The notes under the pieces are model-generated. The model was not told the origin of the DNA. It saw only the letters and a list, made by a program, of their open reading frames with translations, and did not search any database. This document shows, one piece after another, positions 11,512 to 20,151 of a stretch of DNA of 64,000 nucleotides. Origin of the DNA: Nevskiaceae bacterium (GTDB taxonomy: Bacteria > Pseudomonadota > Gammaproteobacteria > Nevskiales > Nevskiaceae); contig SCVA01000029.1 in NCBI GenBank assembly GCA_004297005.1, positions 1 to 64,000 of the forward strand, given 5' to 3'. Positions within the stretch are counted from its first letter, which is position 1; every line of letters starts with the position of its first letter. Position numbers and translations under genes: made by a program.

Positions 11512-12218
11512 GCCAGGGCTCCGGCGATCTCAAGCTGAATCGCCTGCGCCATCGCGCGCGGATCGGCGGCATCGCGGATCGGCCGGCCGATGACCAGGTA
11601 ATCGGCGCCGGCCTTGATCGCCGCCGCCGGGGTGGCGATGCGCTTCTGGTCGGCCTCGACGCGGTTTTCCACCGGCCGTATGCCCGGCGTCACGCAGATC
11701 AGCTCGCGCGGCGCTTCCAGGCGCAGGCGCGGCACTTCCAGCCCGGAAGACACCACGCCGTCGCAGCCGGCCTGCAAGGCACGACGGGCGCGCGACAGCA
11801 CCAGCTCGGCGACATCGCACTTGAAGCCGAGATCGTCGAGATCGCCCTGGTCCAGCGAGGTCAGCGCGGTCACCGCCAGCACCTTGGTATGGCCGGACTT
11901 GGCCTTGGCCGCCGCCTCCATGATCGACTGGTTGCCGTGCACGGTGGCGAAGTCGGCGCCGCGCTCGGAGAGATTGCGGATGGCGCGCGCCACCGTCTCC
12001 GGGATGTCGAAGAACTTCAGATCGACGAACACCTTCTTGTGCTCGGCCTTGAGCCAGTCCAGCAGCTCGAAGAAGCCGGGTGCCATGCACAGCTCCATGC
12101 CGATCTTGTAGAAGCTGACGGCATCGCCGAGCCGCTTGACCAGGGCTCGGGCGGCCTCGGCGTCGGGAACATCGAGGGCGCAGATCAGGCGCTCGTGGGT
12201 GGGGATGGCTTGGGACAC
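11508..12218 (-). CDS. pyrF: Orotidine 5'-phosphate decarboxylase
   Basis: 236 residues. It catalyses the last step of UMP synthesis. The catalytic tetrad region is visible: ALDV near the N-terminus and Asp66, Lys68 and Asp71 in [15 protein letters not shown] and YLVIGRPI form the phosphate-binding end. The start is GTG 12218, only three bases after the ccdB stop codon. An AAGG about 12 bases upstream lies inside ccdB, so pyrF translation probably depends on ribosomes finishing ccdB. It overlaps hemE by four bases. Confidence 0.97.
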   Translation of the reverse strand: MSQAIPTHERLICALDVPDAEAARALVKRLGDAVSFYKIGMELCMAPGFFELLDWLKAEHKKVFVDLKFFDIPETVARAIRNLSERGADFATVHGNQSIMEAAAKAKSGHTKVLAVTALTSLDQGDLDDLGFKCDVAELVLSRARRALQAGCDGVVSSGLEVPRLRLEAPRELICVTPGIRPVENRVEADQKRIATPAAAIKAGADYLVIGRPIRDAADPRAMAQAIQLEIAGALA

Positions 12219-12221
12219 GAA

Positions 12222-12530
12222 TCAATAACCTTGAAAGAGAAAGTCGAGGGCGGCGACAAACTGATCCCGCCGCGCCGCGAGACTGGTGACCGGCCGGCCC
12301 AACTGGCCCTCCGGCAGCGAACCGATTTCAGTGGGTGACATCACCAGGGTCTGGCCGTCGATTTCCACCACCGGGTTGAGTCGCTTCATCGGCGGCCCGT
12401 GATAATCGGCCCGCACCAGAGGAACCACAACCCGCAAGTCGGTACGCACCCAATCGCACTGCACGTCGAGCAGATAGGGCGCCTGCGCGGCGCTGCGCCG
12501 GGGGTTCCGGTAAACGTCAAAGCGCGCCAT
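12222..12530 (-). CDS. ccdB: CcdB family type II toxin
   Basis: 102 residues with the CcdB layout: MARFDVYRNP at the N-terminus, PYLLDVQCD, TDLRVVVPLV, LNPVVEIDGQTLVM and a final helix RRDQFVAALDFLF. F-plasmid CcdB poisons DNA gyrase and needs its last residues Trp-Gly-Ile. Here the last three are Gln100-Gly101-Tyr102, so only the glycine is kept. The toxin may differ in potency or target, or this may be normal for chromosomal relatives. It overlaps ccdA by one base (TGATG) and lies three bases before pyrF. Confidence 0.92.
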   Translation of the reverse strand: MARFDVYRNPRRSAAQAPYLLDVQCDWVRTDLRVVVPLVRADYHGPPMKRLNPVVEIDGQTLVMSPTEIGSLPEGQLGRPVTSLAARRDQFVAALDFLFQGY

Positions 12531-12823
12531 CAGAAGCGGATCAGGTCGGCATTGAGGGGACCGTCACGGGCGACGCGGGCATTGTGATAGGCGATGGCCT
12601 CGGCGTTTTCCGCCTGCCAGCGTTCGCCCTCGGCCTTGCGCAGGCGCTCGGCGAGGCTTTCCTCCAGCAGACTGGACAGGTTCAGTCCGTGCTCGCGGGC
12701 GCGGTCGATCAAGTCGGCGCGGACGCTGAGATTGAGCCGGCGCTTGCCGGCCACATACTCGGCGGGCGGGTTCTCGGCGACGCGTTCGGCCGTGGGCCGG
12801 GGGCGCTTGTAAGCGGTGGACAT
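12530..12823 (-). CDS. ccdA: CcdA family type II antitoxin
   Basis: 97 residues. A disordered N-terminal stretch of ~25 residues comes first, then a ribbon-helix-helix DNA-binding part (KRRLNLSVRADLIDRAREHGLNLSSLLEESL). The C-terminal toxin-binding tail contains RWQAENAEAIAYHNARVARDG, the usual CcdA ending with a Trp and Asn-Asp/Glu cluster. F-plasmid CcdA is 72 residues, so this one has an N-terminal extension. AGGAG precedes ATG 12823. The inverted repeat at 12844-12865 is the likely autoregulatory operator. Confidence 0.9.
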   Translation of the reverse strand: MSTAYKRPRPTAERVAENPPAEYVAGKRRLNLSVRADLIDRAREHGLNLSSLLEESLAERLRKAEGERWQAENAEAIAYHNARVARDGPLNADLIRF

Positions 12824-12843
12824 GGTGAGCTCCTGCGTAAATC

Positions 12844-12865
12844 AATGCGCACAGTAATGCGCATT
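12844..12865 (-). promoter_or_regulatory. Inverted repeat, probable CcdA/CcdAB operator
   Basis: AATGCGCA (12844-12851) and TGCGCATT (12858-12865) form a perfect 8-bp inverted repeat with a six-base spacer. AATGCGCA also recurs as a direct repeat at 12856. It lies 21-42 bases upstream of the ccdA start and just after the hrpA stop (12868), where ribbon-helix-helix antitoxins bind. The operator role is inferred from position and symmetry. Confidence 0.6.
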
Positions 12866-12867
12866 CA

Positions 12868-15800
12868 TCATCCCCGCAAGCCGGCTTCGACCTTGGCCGC
12901 CGTCGGCGCACCCTGCGCCCGCAGCTCCTGGGCGAACAGGGCGATGCGCCATTCCTCAATCAGCCAGCGCGCCGGGTGCCAGGGGCCGGGCAGGCGCGCT
13001 TGCAGGGGGGCAAGCTGCTTCATGGCTTCGGCGTCCTTCTGGGGTTTGAGCGGCAGCCGCTCCAGCCGCACCGCCAGCGCCCTGAGATAGCTGCCGACCC
13101 GCGGCCACTGGGCGGCCGGGATGGCCGTCACGAAGCCGGGGCCGAGCAGGCTGGAAAGTTGGCCGCTGGCGTCGGCATGGGCCTCGGGATAGGACTTGGC
13201 GATGGCGTTGAGCGCCTTGCGCAGCGCGGCGGCCTGACTCAACCAGGCGGCCAGTTCGTCGAGGCGCTGGTAGGCCAGCTGCGAGAACTGGCCGCGGCGT
13301 TCCAGCGCGGCGCGGTACTCGGCCTCGCTGCGTACCGCCCCCTGGATCAGCACCTCCTCGGCGCAGCGCTCGGCCAGCTCCCGGGCCAGGCCATCGACCG
13401 TGTGCGGGGTGCCGGTGAGCGCCAGCGCTAGCTTGCTGCGCGCCGACTTGGCGAGGTCGCGCACGCGGTCGGCGAGCTTGAGCAGCAGCAGCGCGCGCAG
13501 GCCGGCGGCATGGGCGGCCTCGGCGGCGGCTTCGGACTCGAACAGCCGCAGGGCGATGCGCTCGCCCTCGACGCTCAGGCCCGGCACGGCACGCGCACCA
13601 CCCGGCAGGCTCACCGCCGCCGGCAGGTCGCCGAAATCCCAGTCGCTCAGCGATTCGCGCACCCATTGCTGGGTCTCGGCCTTTTTCGCGGCGACGGCAT
13701 TGAAGGCGCTGCGCGCCTTGCCGCTGAACCGCGATTGCAGCTCGGCCAGATCCTCGGCCTCGCCCAGCACCTCGCCGCGCGCATCCTCGACCAGCAAGCG
13801 AGGACGGAAGTGGGTGGGCAGCTTGTCCGGCGCGAAATCGGAGGGTTCCAGTTGCACGCCGGTCATGGCCTTGAAGCGCGCGCAGATGGCTTCCAGCAGG
13901 GCACCCTCGGGTCGGGCGCTCTCGACAATGGCGTTGGCGTACTCGGCAGCCGGCTGACAGAGCCGGCGCAGATGCTGCGGCAGGGTCTTGATCAGGGCTT
14001 CGATCTTGCCGGCCAGCAAGCCGGGCACCAGCCAGTCGAAGCGCTCGGCCGGCAGCGCGAACAGCTGCGCCAGCGGCAGATGAAAACTCACGCCGTCGGC
14101 ATCGGTGCCAGGATCGTGCTGATAGCTCAGCGACAGCCGCAGTCCGGCGATGTCGAGGTAGTCCGGGAACAGGTCCTCGACATCGGCGTTGGCGCCGGGA
14201 CGCAGCACGTCAGCCTCGGTCATGGTCAGCAGCGCGCTGCGCGAGGAGCCGGCGGCCACCGCGACAGGAGTTGTCGGAGGGGCAGAAACCACGGTCGACC
14301 GCAGACCGCGCAAGGCCGCTAGCGAGTCCAACGGCGCAGCGGGCTCCGGCCTTTCGACGGCGAGGGGCTTCGGCAAGGACACTGCCGGCTTGGCGCTGAT
14401 CTTCTCCGCGCCCCCGTGCAGCCAGGCCTTGAGTGCCGCGACCGTGCACAGCTCCTCCGGTAGGCGCGCATCGTAAAAGCGGTAGAGCTGCGACTCATCG
14501 GCCAGCAGATCGGGGCGGCGCAAACGGGCTTCCTTCTCGCGGACCTCCTCGATCAGGGCCAGGTTCTTCTTCAGGAAGTCGGGCTTGCCCAGCACCTCGC
14601 CGCGCACCAGGCCCTCGCGGATGAAGATGGTGCGCGCCTCGCGCGGCTCCTCGCTGCCGTAGTGGCGTTGGCGCTTGAGCAGCGGCAGTCCCAACAGGGA
14701 CACATGCTCATTGGCGGTCACCTCGCCGCGCTGCGCGTTCCACTCCGGGTGGTGCAGAACCCGCTTGACCAGGTGCTCGCCGATCTCGGCCAGCCACTCC
14801 GGCTCCACCGCCGCGCAACTGCGTGCGAACACCTGGCTGGTGTGGACGATGGCCGCGTGCATCAGCCAGGGCGGCGCCTTCTTGGCCAGCGCCGAGCCGG
14901 GAAAGATCTTGAAGCGGCGGCCGCGCGGCCCCTGGTACTCGGCCTTCTCCGGCGGCTTGTTGCCGATGTGGTCGATCAGCCCGGTGAGCAGGGCACGGTG
15001 GATGGCGACGTAGCGCTTCTCCAGTTCCTCCGGCGTCTTCGCGACGGCCGTCTTGGCGGTCTTGTCGTCGCCGACCATGTCGACGATCTGCTTGTAGACC
15101 GCCTCCCACTCCTCCATGCGCAGGTAGCTGACGTAGTGCTCCTTGCACCACTTGCGCAGCTGCCGCTGGCTGGCCTTCTCGCCGGCTGCGTCCCAGCGGT
15201 TCCAGAGGTTGAGCAGGGTGAAGAAATCCGACTTCGGGTGCCGCCACTCGGCATGCTTCTGGCGCGCCTGGGTCTGCGCCTCGGGCGGCATCTCGTGCGG
15301 GTCTTGCACCGACAGCGCGGCGGCCAGCACCCAGACCTCGTGGGCACAGGAGGTCTCCTTGCCGGCGAGCGCGATGCGCGCCACCCGCGGGTCCAGCGGC
15401 AACCGCGCCAACTGCTTGCCGAGCGGCGTCAGATTGCGCTCTTCGTCCATCGCTCCCAGCGTGTGCAGGACGCGATACCCCTCGCTGATGTGCCGGTTCT
15501 CCGGCGGATCGACCCAGGGGAAGGCATCGACATCACCCAGGCCCAGCGAGGCCATCTGCAGGATCACCCCGGCCAGATTGCTGCGCAGGATCTCGGGATC
15601 GGTGAACAGGGGCCGCGAGAGGTAGTCCTCTTCCGCATACAGACGGATGCAGATGCCGGCGGCGACGCGGCCGCAGCGACCGGCGCGCTGGTTGGCGGCG
15701 GCCTGCGACACCGGCTCGATCTGCAATTGCTGCACACCGGTGCGCGGCGAGTAGCGCGACAGCCGCGCGGTGCCGACATCGACCACGTAGCGGATGCCCG

Positions 15801-16815
15801 GCACCGTCACCGAGGTCTCGGCGACATTGGTGGCGAGCACGATGCGCGCCGGGCCACCGGTGGAAAACACCCGGTCCTGCTGCGCGGCCGGCAGCCGCGA
15901 GTACAGCGGCAGTACCGCCGCATGCGGGAAGCGGCCGGGCAGCATGCGGGCAAGGCCGTGGATCTCGCGCTCGCCGGGCAGGAACACCAGCACGTCGCCA
16001 TCGGGCCGCCGTCCCCAGAGTTCGTCGATGGCGGAGGCAACGTTGTCCTCCAGATCGGCCTCGGGATCGACCTCGCGGTAATAGGTGTCGACCGGATAGG
16101 TGCGGCCGGAGACGGTGAGGATGGGCGCGTTGTTGAAATGTCGCGACAGCCGCTCGGGATCCAGCGTCGCCGAGGTGATGATGATCTTGAGATCGGGCCG
16201 CCGGCTCGCAATGCGCTTGAGCCAGCCGAGCAGGAAGTCGATGTTGAGGCTGCGCTCGTGGGCCTCGTCGATGATGATGGTGTCGTAGGCGGTCAGCTCG
16301 CGGTCGTGCTGCAACTCGGCGAGCAGGATGCCGTCAGTCATCAGCTTCACCAGCGTGCGCTCGCCGACGCGGCGGTCGAAACGCGTCTCGTAGCCGACCA
16401 GCTCGCCCAGCGTGGTCTGCAATTCCGAGGCGATGCGGTTGGCAACACTGCGCGCCGCCAGCCGGCGCGGCTGGGTATGGCCGATCAGCCCGCGCGTGCC
16501 GCGCCCGAGTTCCAGGCAGAGCTTGGGCAACTGGGTGGTCTTGCCGGAGCCGGTCTCACCGCAGAGCACGATGATCTGGTGCTTGCGGATCGCCTCGGCG
16601 ATTTCGTCCTTGGCCTGCACCACCGGCAGCTCGGCCGGCCATTGGATCTGCTTGGGCAGCAGCGCGTGGCGGTTGGCGGCGCGCTGCTGCGCCGCCTGCA
16701 GATCGCGGGCAAAACGCGCGGCGTCCAGCGGCTTGCCGGAGGCCTGCGCGCGACCGATCAGCCGCGCGAACTGCGCGGCATCGCGGACCAGCAGGGACTC
16801 GGGATCGAAGCGCAC
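12868..16815 (-). CDS. hrpA: ATP-dependent RNA helicase HrpA (DEAH box)
   Basis: About 1315 residues if started at GTG 16815. Motifs, numbered from that start: Walker A GETGSGKTT at 86-94, DEAH at 183-186 and SAT at 215-217. QRAGRCGR, the winged-helix/ratchet region and the long HrpA-specific C-terminal DUF3418 half follow. HrpA rescues stalled or colliding ribosomes and processes some mRNAs. The frame is open to ATG 16908, but that codon lies in the loop of the preceding gene's terminator. GTG 16815 gives an N-terminus (FDPESLLVRDAAQFARL) that aligns with the E. coli start region. ATG 16875 is a further alternative. Confidence 0.93.
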   Translation of the reverse strand: MRFDPESLLVRDAAQFARLIGRAQASGKPLDAARFARDLQAAQQRAANRHALLPKQIQWPAELPVVQAKDEIAEAIRKHQIIVLCGETGSGKTTQLPKLCLELGRGTRGLIGHTQPRRLAARSVANRIASELQTTLGELVGYETRFDRRVGERTLVKLMTDGILLAELQHDRELTAYDTIIIDEAHERSLNIDFLLGWLKRIASRRPDLKIIITSATLDPERLSRHFNNAPILTVSGRTYPVDTYYREVDPEADLEDNVASAIDELWGRRPDGDVLVFLPGEREIHGLARMLPGRFPHAAVLPLYSRLPAAQQDRVFSTGGPARIVLATNVAETSVTVPGIRYVVDVGTARLSRYSPRTGVQQLQIEPVSQAAANQRAGRCGRVAAGICIRLYAEEDYLSRPLFTDPEILRSNLAGVILQMASLGLGDVDAFPWVDPPENRHISEGYRVLHTLGAMDEERNLTPLGKQLARLPLDPRVARIALAGKETSCAHEVWVLAAALSVQDPHEMPPEAQTQARQKHAEWRHPKSDFFTLLNLWNRWDAAGEKASQRQLRKWCKEHYVSYLRMEEWEAVYKQIVDMVGDDKTAKTAVAKTPEELEKRYVAIHRALLTGLIDHIGNKPPEKAEYQGPRGRRFKIFPGSALAKKAPPWLMHAAIVHTSQVFARSCAAVEPEWLAEIGEHLVKRVLHHPEWNAQRGEVTANEHVSLLGLPLLKRQRHYGSEEPREARTIFIREGLVRGEVLGKPDFLKKNLALIEEVREKEARLRRPDLLADESQLYRFYDARLPEELCTVAALKAWLHGGAEKISAKPAVSLPKPLAVERPEPAAPLDSLAALRGLRSTVVSAPPTTPVAVAAGSSRSALLTMTEADVLRPGANADVEDLFPDYLDIAGLRLSLSYQHDPGTDADGVSFHLPLAQLFALPAERFDWLVPGLLAGKIEALIKTLPQHLRRLCQPAAEYANAIVESARPEGALLEAICARFKAMTGVQLEPSDFAPDKLPTHFRPRLLVEDARGEVLGEAEDLAELQSRFSGKARSAFNAVAAKKAETQQWVRESLSDWDFGDLPAAVSLPGGARAVPGLSVEGERIALRLFESEAAAEAAHAAGLRALLLLKLADRVRDLAKSARSKLALALTGTPHTVDGLARELAERCAEEVLIQGAVRSEAEYRAALERRGQFSQLAYQRLDELAAWLSQAAALRKALNAIAKSYPEAHADASGQLSSLLGPGFVTAIPAAQWPRVGSYLRALAVRLERLPLKPQKDAEAMKQLAPLQARLPGPWHPARWLIEEWRIALFAQELRAQGAPTAAKVEAGLRG

Positions 16816-16845
16816 CGGAACAGGCGGAGACGGGACGGGGCGCGA

Positions 16846-16851
16846 ATTATG
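16846..16851 (-). promoter_or_regulatory. Possible -10 element for hrpA
   Basis: CATAAT on the minus strand lies about 31 bases upstream of the proposed GTG start of hrpA and downstream of the preceding terminator. I see no convincing -35 box, so this is weak. It would favour the GTG 16815 start. Confidence 0.3.
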
Positions 16852-16883
16852 CCGGCTGGGCCACCGGGCGCCCATGCGGCGCC

Positions 16884-16921
16884 CAAAAGAAAGCCCGCCC
16901 CTGCCCATGCAGGAGCGGGCT
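16884..16921 (-). terminator. Rho-independent terminator after the beta-helix/cytochrome gene
   Basis: Read on the minus strand, an AGCCCGCTCCTGC arm (16921-16909) pairs with GCAGGGGCGGGCT (16904-16892), with one mismatch and a four-base loop, followed by TTTCTTTT (to 16884). It sits 17 bases after the stop codon at 16939. Confidence 0.85.
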
Positions 16922-16938
16922 GACTTAAAAGCGACGGC

Positions 16939-19900
16939 TTACTGGGCGCAGCTCGTCGAGCCCGGGTACTTGGACTCGTCGGCGACCAGCACGTTGTCGA
17001 TCCACTGCTTGACCAGGGCATGGCCCTCTTCATCGACCACGCTGCGCGCCAAGGGCGGCATGCGGGCCGCCGGCGTGGTGGCGGTGGGACCGATGCGGTG
17101 CTCGACGATGGAATCGGCCGAGCTGCCCGGATGGAAGTCCACCGTACGGCCGCCCTTGCCTTCCTGGCCGGTCGCGGTCGGCTGCTTGCAGATGCCGTAG
17201 GTACCATCCACCGGCCGCAGGGAGTCGAGGTAGAAGCCGGTCGAAGCGGCGAAGCCCTTGACGTTGTGGCAGTGCTGGCAATTGACCTCCAGCCAGGCGC
17301 GGGCGCGGGCTTCAACGTCTTGCGCGGAGTTGGCGGTGAAGCCGGAGTCGCCAGGCTTGTTGTAGGTCGGCACGCGCTCCAGCTTGGTGGCGATCTGCTT
17401 CATGTCGTCCACGCCCAGGTCGCTGGGGCAGCCGGCCATCAGACCCTTGCTGCACCAGTAGGCGATCTGGTTCTTGCCGGCCACCTCGTGCTGGCTCTGG
17501 CCGCTGACCTTCTTCGACTCCGGGGCGTAGGGCTTGTTCATGAAGCGCACCTTCGGCCCGATCGGCGCCGCGCCCGGCTCGGAGTCCTCGCGCGAGTGGC
17601 AGCTCAGGCACTGGTTGGCGTGCGGAATCAGATAGCCAGCGGTAGAACCGGTGTGCTTGACGCCGGAATCGACATCGACGTGATCCCAGCTCACCGAGGC
17701 GCTGCCGCCGCCCATGGCCAGCTTGGCCACGCGCTTGCCGGTGGTGGCGTCGGTGGTCCAGACATAGGGCACGCCATCCCAACGGGCGACGCCCTTGGAG
17801 TTGACACGCTTGATCAGCAGGCGGGTTTCCACCGGCGTCTCGGTGCCCTTGCTGTCGTCGGCGAAGGAGAAGGTCTTGGCGATGATGGTGCCGGAGGGAA
17901 ACACGATGGTGGCATTGGCGCCATCACCGGCGGCGTCGCGGTAGACCGCCTTGGTGCCGGGCGGCAGGTAGGCGACGCGGTACTTCACCGCGTAGTCGGA
18001 GAACAGCTTGCTGTTCAGCGAGTACGGCACGCCACCGCCGTTGGGCGTGCTGGTCGGGTCTTCCGCGTCGGCGAACAGGTGGTACTGATCGAGCGTCGGG
18101 CAGTTCACGCCGGAGGCTTCGAAGTTGACCTTGCCATTGCCGACGGTGGCGCCGCAGAGCTTGGCCACCAGGGCCTCGCTCGGCGCCGGATCGTAGTCGC
18201 CACTGCGCACGAAGGGCGGAATCACCACCGCCGGCAGCGGCGTCAGCTCCTTGCCGTAAGCCTTCTTGCACTGGTGCGGGCTGTCGTCGAGATCGGCGGC
18301 GAACTGCAGCACCGCCAGCGGGTTGACCGCCAGCAGATTGGTGAGCAGCGAGACCGGGTCAGAGAAATCGGCGGTCGCCACCGCCAGCACCGCTTCCAGG
18401 CCCTTGGTGCCGTGGAAGTTGCTGTAGCGCAGGCTGTCGCTGCTGAACTCGTTGTCGTCATCGATGCAGGACGCATACCAGTCCGGCGTGATGCGCGCGT
18501 GCTCACCGTCGGCCGCGAACTTATAGGCGTTGTAATGACAACTCGGGTTCGGCACCTCGTTGGTGAGGATGGGCTTGCCTCGCGCATCCTTGGGTACCGG
18601 GTCGCCGTTGGCGTCCACCGGATAGGGGCAGTCGGTGTCGTAGCTGTCGAGCAGGCCGTCCCAGACGATGTGGGCACCGCGGAAGTTCGGCCCACCGGCA
18701 GCGACGCAGGTGGTCAGGCCCTGCGGCAGCAGACAGCCGGCGAGGGTCTTCAGACCCACCAGCGTGGGCAGGATGCGGGCGACGTCGCCGCCCGCCAGGT
18801 CGGTGCTGCTGGGCAGACGCAGATGGTTGCCGTTGTTGATGAACTTGTTGCGGAAGATGCGCACGCCCTCGGTGTAGAAGTCGATGCGCTTCTCGTCCGG
18901 CCGGCCGGCGCCTTCGGGGAACAGCTCGTAGCTGGCGTGAATGATGCCGCCGGTGTTGTTGTTCTCGAAGGTGTTTTCGAAGATGTCGATGCGGTCGTAA
19001 GCCAGGGTGAGCATGCCGGTGCCGACCGGCACGCTGCCGACGATGCCGCCGGAGGTGAAGTTGTAGGTGTTGTTGTTGCGCGAGATGTTGCCGTACATGC
19101 GCGAGCGCTCACCGTACTGGCGCAGGCCGTCGAGATCGTAGATCAGGAAGCCGCCGGTGTTGCACTCGGCGAGATTGCTGGCGTACTCGCCGCCCTGCAC
19201 GTTCTCGATCTCGAAACCGAACACGTTGAACGCCGCGCGGCTGTTCTTGATGATCGCGTTGTTGGTCTGGCCGACGTAGATACCGGCATCAGAGGCGCCG
19301 ATCGACTCAGAGTCCTCGATCAGGATGTTCTCGGAGGAAACCGGGTAGATGCCGTAGCGGCCGGAGAGCTTGCTGACCGTGTAGTCGGGCGAGGTAGTGT
19401 CGCCGAGAAAGTTCTCGGGCACCGCGGGATCCTGGCTGGCCGGATCGGTGCAGGGCACGTTCAGTCGCTCCGCGAAGTTCTCAGCGGTGATCGGGTCGGC
19501 GCTCTGGCGACCGCCGCCCGAGGACCACATGGCCCGCACCCGGCGCAGGGTGCCGTGATCGACACCGCGCAGCTCGAAGCCGTTGCCGCCGGTGTCGAGC
19601 ACGGTCAGGTCCTGCACTGTGACACCGTGGACATTGACCGCCAGCACGCCTTCCGGCGAATTGCTGCCCTTGAACGAGAGCACGGTCTTGTCCTTGCCGC
19701 AGCCCTTCACCAGCACGTCTTCGGTGTTGGTGAGCTGCAGGGAGGAGGTGAGTTCGAAATAGCCGCAGCCGAATTCGATGACGTCGCCCGGCGCCGCCTG
19801 GATCATGGCGCCGACCATATCGGTGGTCGCACTGGCACCCGGCTTGATCACGAAGGTGCGTCCCGTCGCGGCGGGCGGCGGCGTGCTGGGATCGCCACCC

Positions 19901-19995
19901 TCGTTGGACTTGCCGCCACCGCAAGCGGCCAACAGTACCGCCAGTCCCGCGATCAGCAGTTGGCGCGGAACGACTCGAATTCCTGGGTGAAGCAT
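16939..19995 (-). CDS. Fusion lipoprotein: parallel beta-helix domain plus c-type cytochrome domain (TIGR03805/TIGR03806-like)
   Basis: 1018 residues from ATG 19995 (good SD GGAGAG; the frame extends to 20103). The signal peptide ends in a lipobox with Cys25 (LLAACGGG), so it is probably anchored in the outer membrane. Residues ~50-450 are right-handed parallel beta-helix repeats: VTVQDLTVLDTGGNGFELRG, then many NTGGFLIYD-like and GGIIHASYEL-like turns. A cysteine-containing linker follows. The C-terminal ~400 residues resemble the HNE_0200/SO_2930 family, with two haem motifs CLSCH (Cys796) and CQHCH (Cys906) and a later MPPL that may supply the axial Met. In Shewanella and others the two halves are usually adjacent genes. 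Here they are one protein. Function is unknown; periplasmic or surface electron transfer or polysaccharide binding are guesses. Confidence 0.85.
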   Translation of the reverse strand: MLHPGIRVVPRQLLIAGLAVLLAACGGGKSNEGGDPSTPPPAATGRTFVIKPGASATTDMVGAMIQAAPGDVIEFGCGYFELTSSLQLTNTEDVLVKGCGKDKTVLSFKGSNSPEGVLAVNVHGVTVQDLTVLDTGGNGFELRGVDHGTLRRVRAMWSSGGGRQSADPITAENFAERLNVPCTDPASQDPAVPENFLGDTTSPDYTVSKLSGRYGIYPVSSENILIEDSESIGASDAGIYVGQTNNAIIKNSRAAFNVFGFEIENVQGGEYASNLAECNTGGFLIYDLDGLRQYGERSRMYGNISRNNNTYNFTSGGIVGSVPVGTGMLTLAYDRIDIFENTFENNNTGGIIHASYELFPEGAGRPDEKRIDFYTEGVRIFRNKFINNGNHLRLPSSTDLAGGDVARILPTLVGLKTLAGCLLPQGLTTCVAAGGPNFRGAHIVWDGLLDSYDTDCPYPVDANGDPVPKDARGKPILTNEVPNPSCHYNAYKFAADGEHARITPDWYASCIDDDNEFSSDSLRYSNFHGTKGLEAVLAVATADFSDPVSLLTNLLAVNPLAVLQFAADLDDSPHQCKKAYGKELTPLPAVVIPPFVRSGDYDPAPSEALVAKLCGATVGNGKVNFEASGVNCPTLDQYHLFADAEDPTSTPNGGGVPYSLNSKLFSDYAVKYRVAYLPPGTKAVYRDAAGDGANATIVFPSGTIIAKTFSFADDSKGTETPVETRLLIKRVNSKGVARWDGVPYVWTTDATTGKRVAKLAMGGGSASVSWDHVDVDSGVKHTGSTAGYLIPHANQCLSCHSREDSEPGAAPIGPKVRFMNKPYAPESKKVSGQSQHEVAGKNQIAYWCSKGLMAGCPSDLGVDDMKQIATKLERVPTYNKPGDSGFTANSAQDVEARARAWLEVNCQHCHNVKGFAASTGFYLDSLRPVDGTYGICKQPTATGQEGKGGRTVDFHPGSSADSIVEHRIGPTATTPAARMPPLARSVVDEEGHALVKQWIDNVLVADESKYPGSTSCAQ

Positions 19996-20151
19996 GGCTC
20001 TCTCCTTGGATCCCCCGCCCTCATGTTCCCTGGGCGCTCGATAAACGACCGGGGAAATCCCCAGCCGGGGCGTAAGCTTATGCAGGGCGCCGGAGGGCGC
20101 CAACGAGAAATATTGCTTAAAGGTGACAGTCAGGCCGACCGCCAGAGACTT

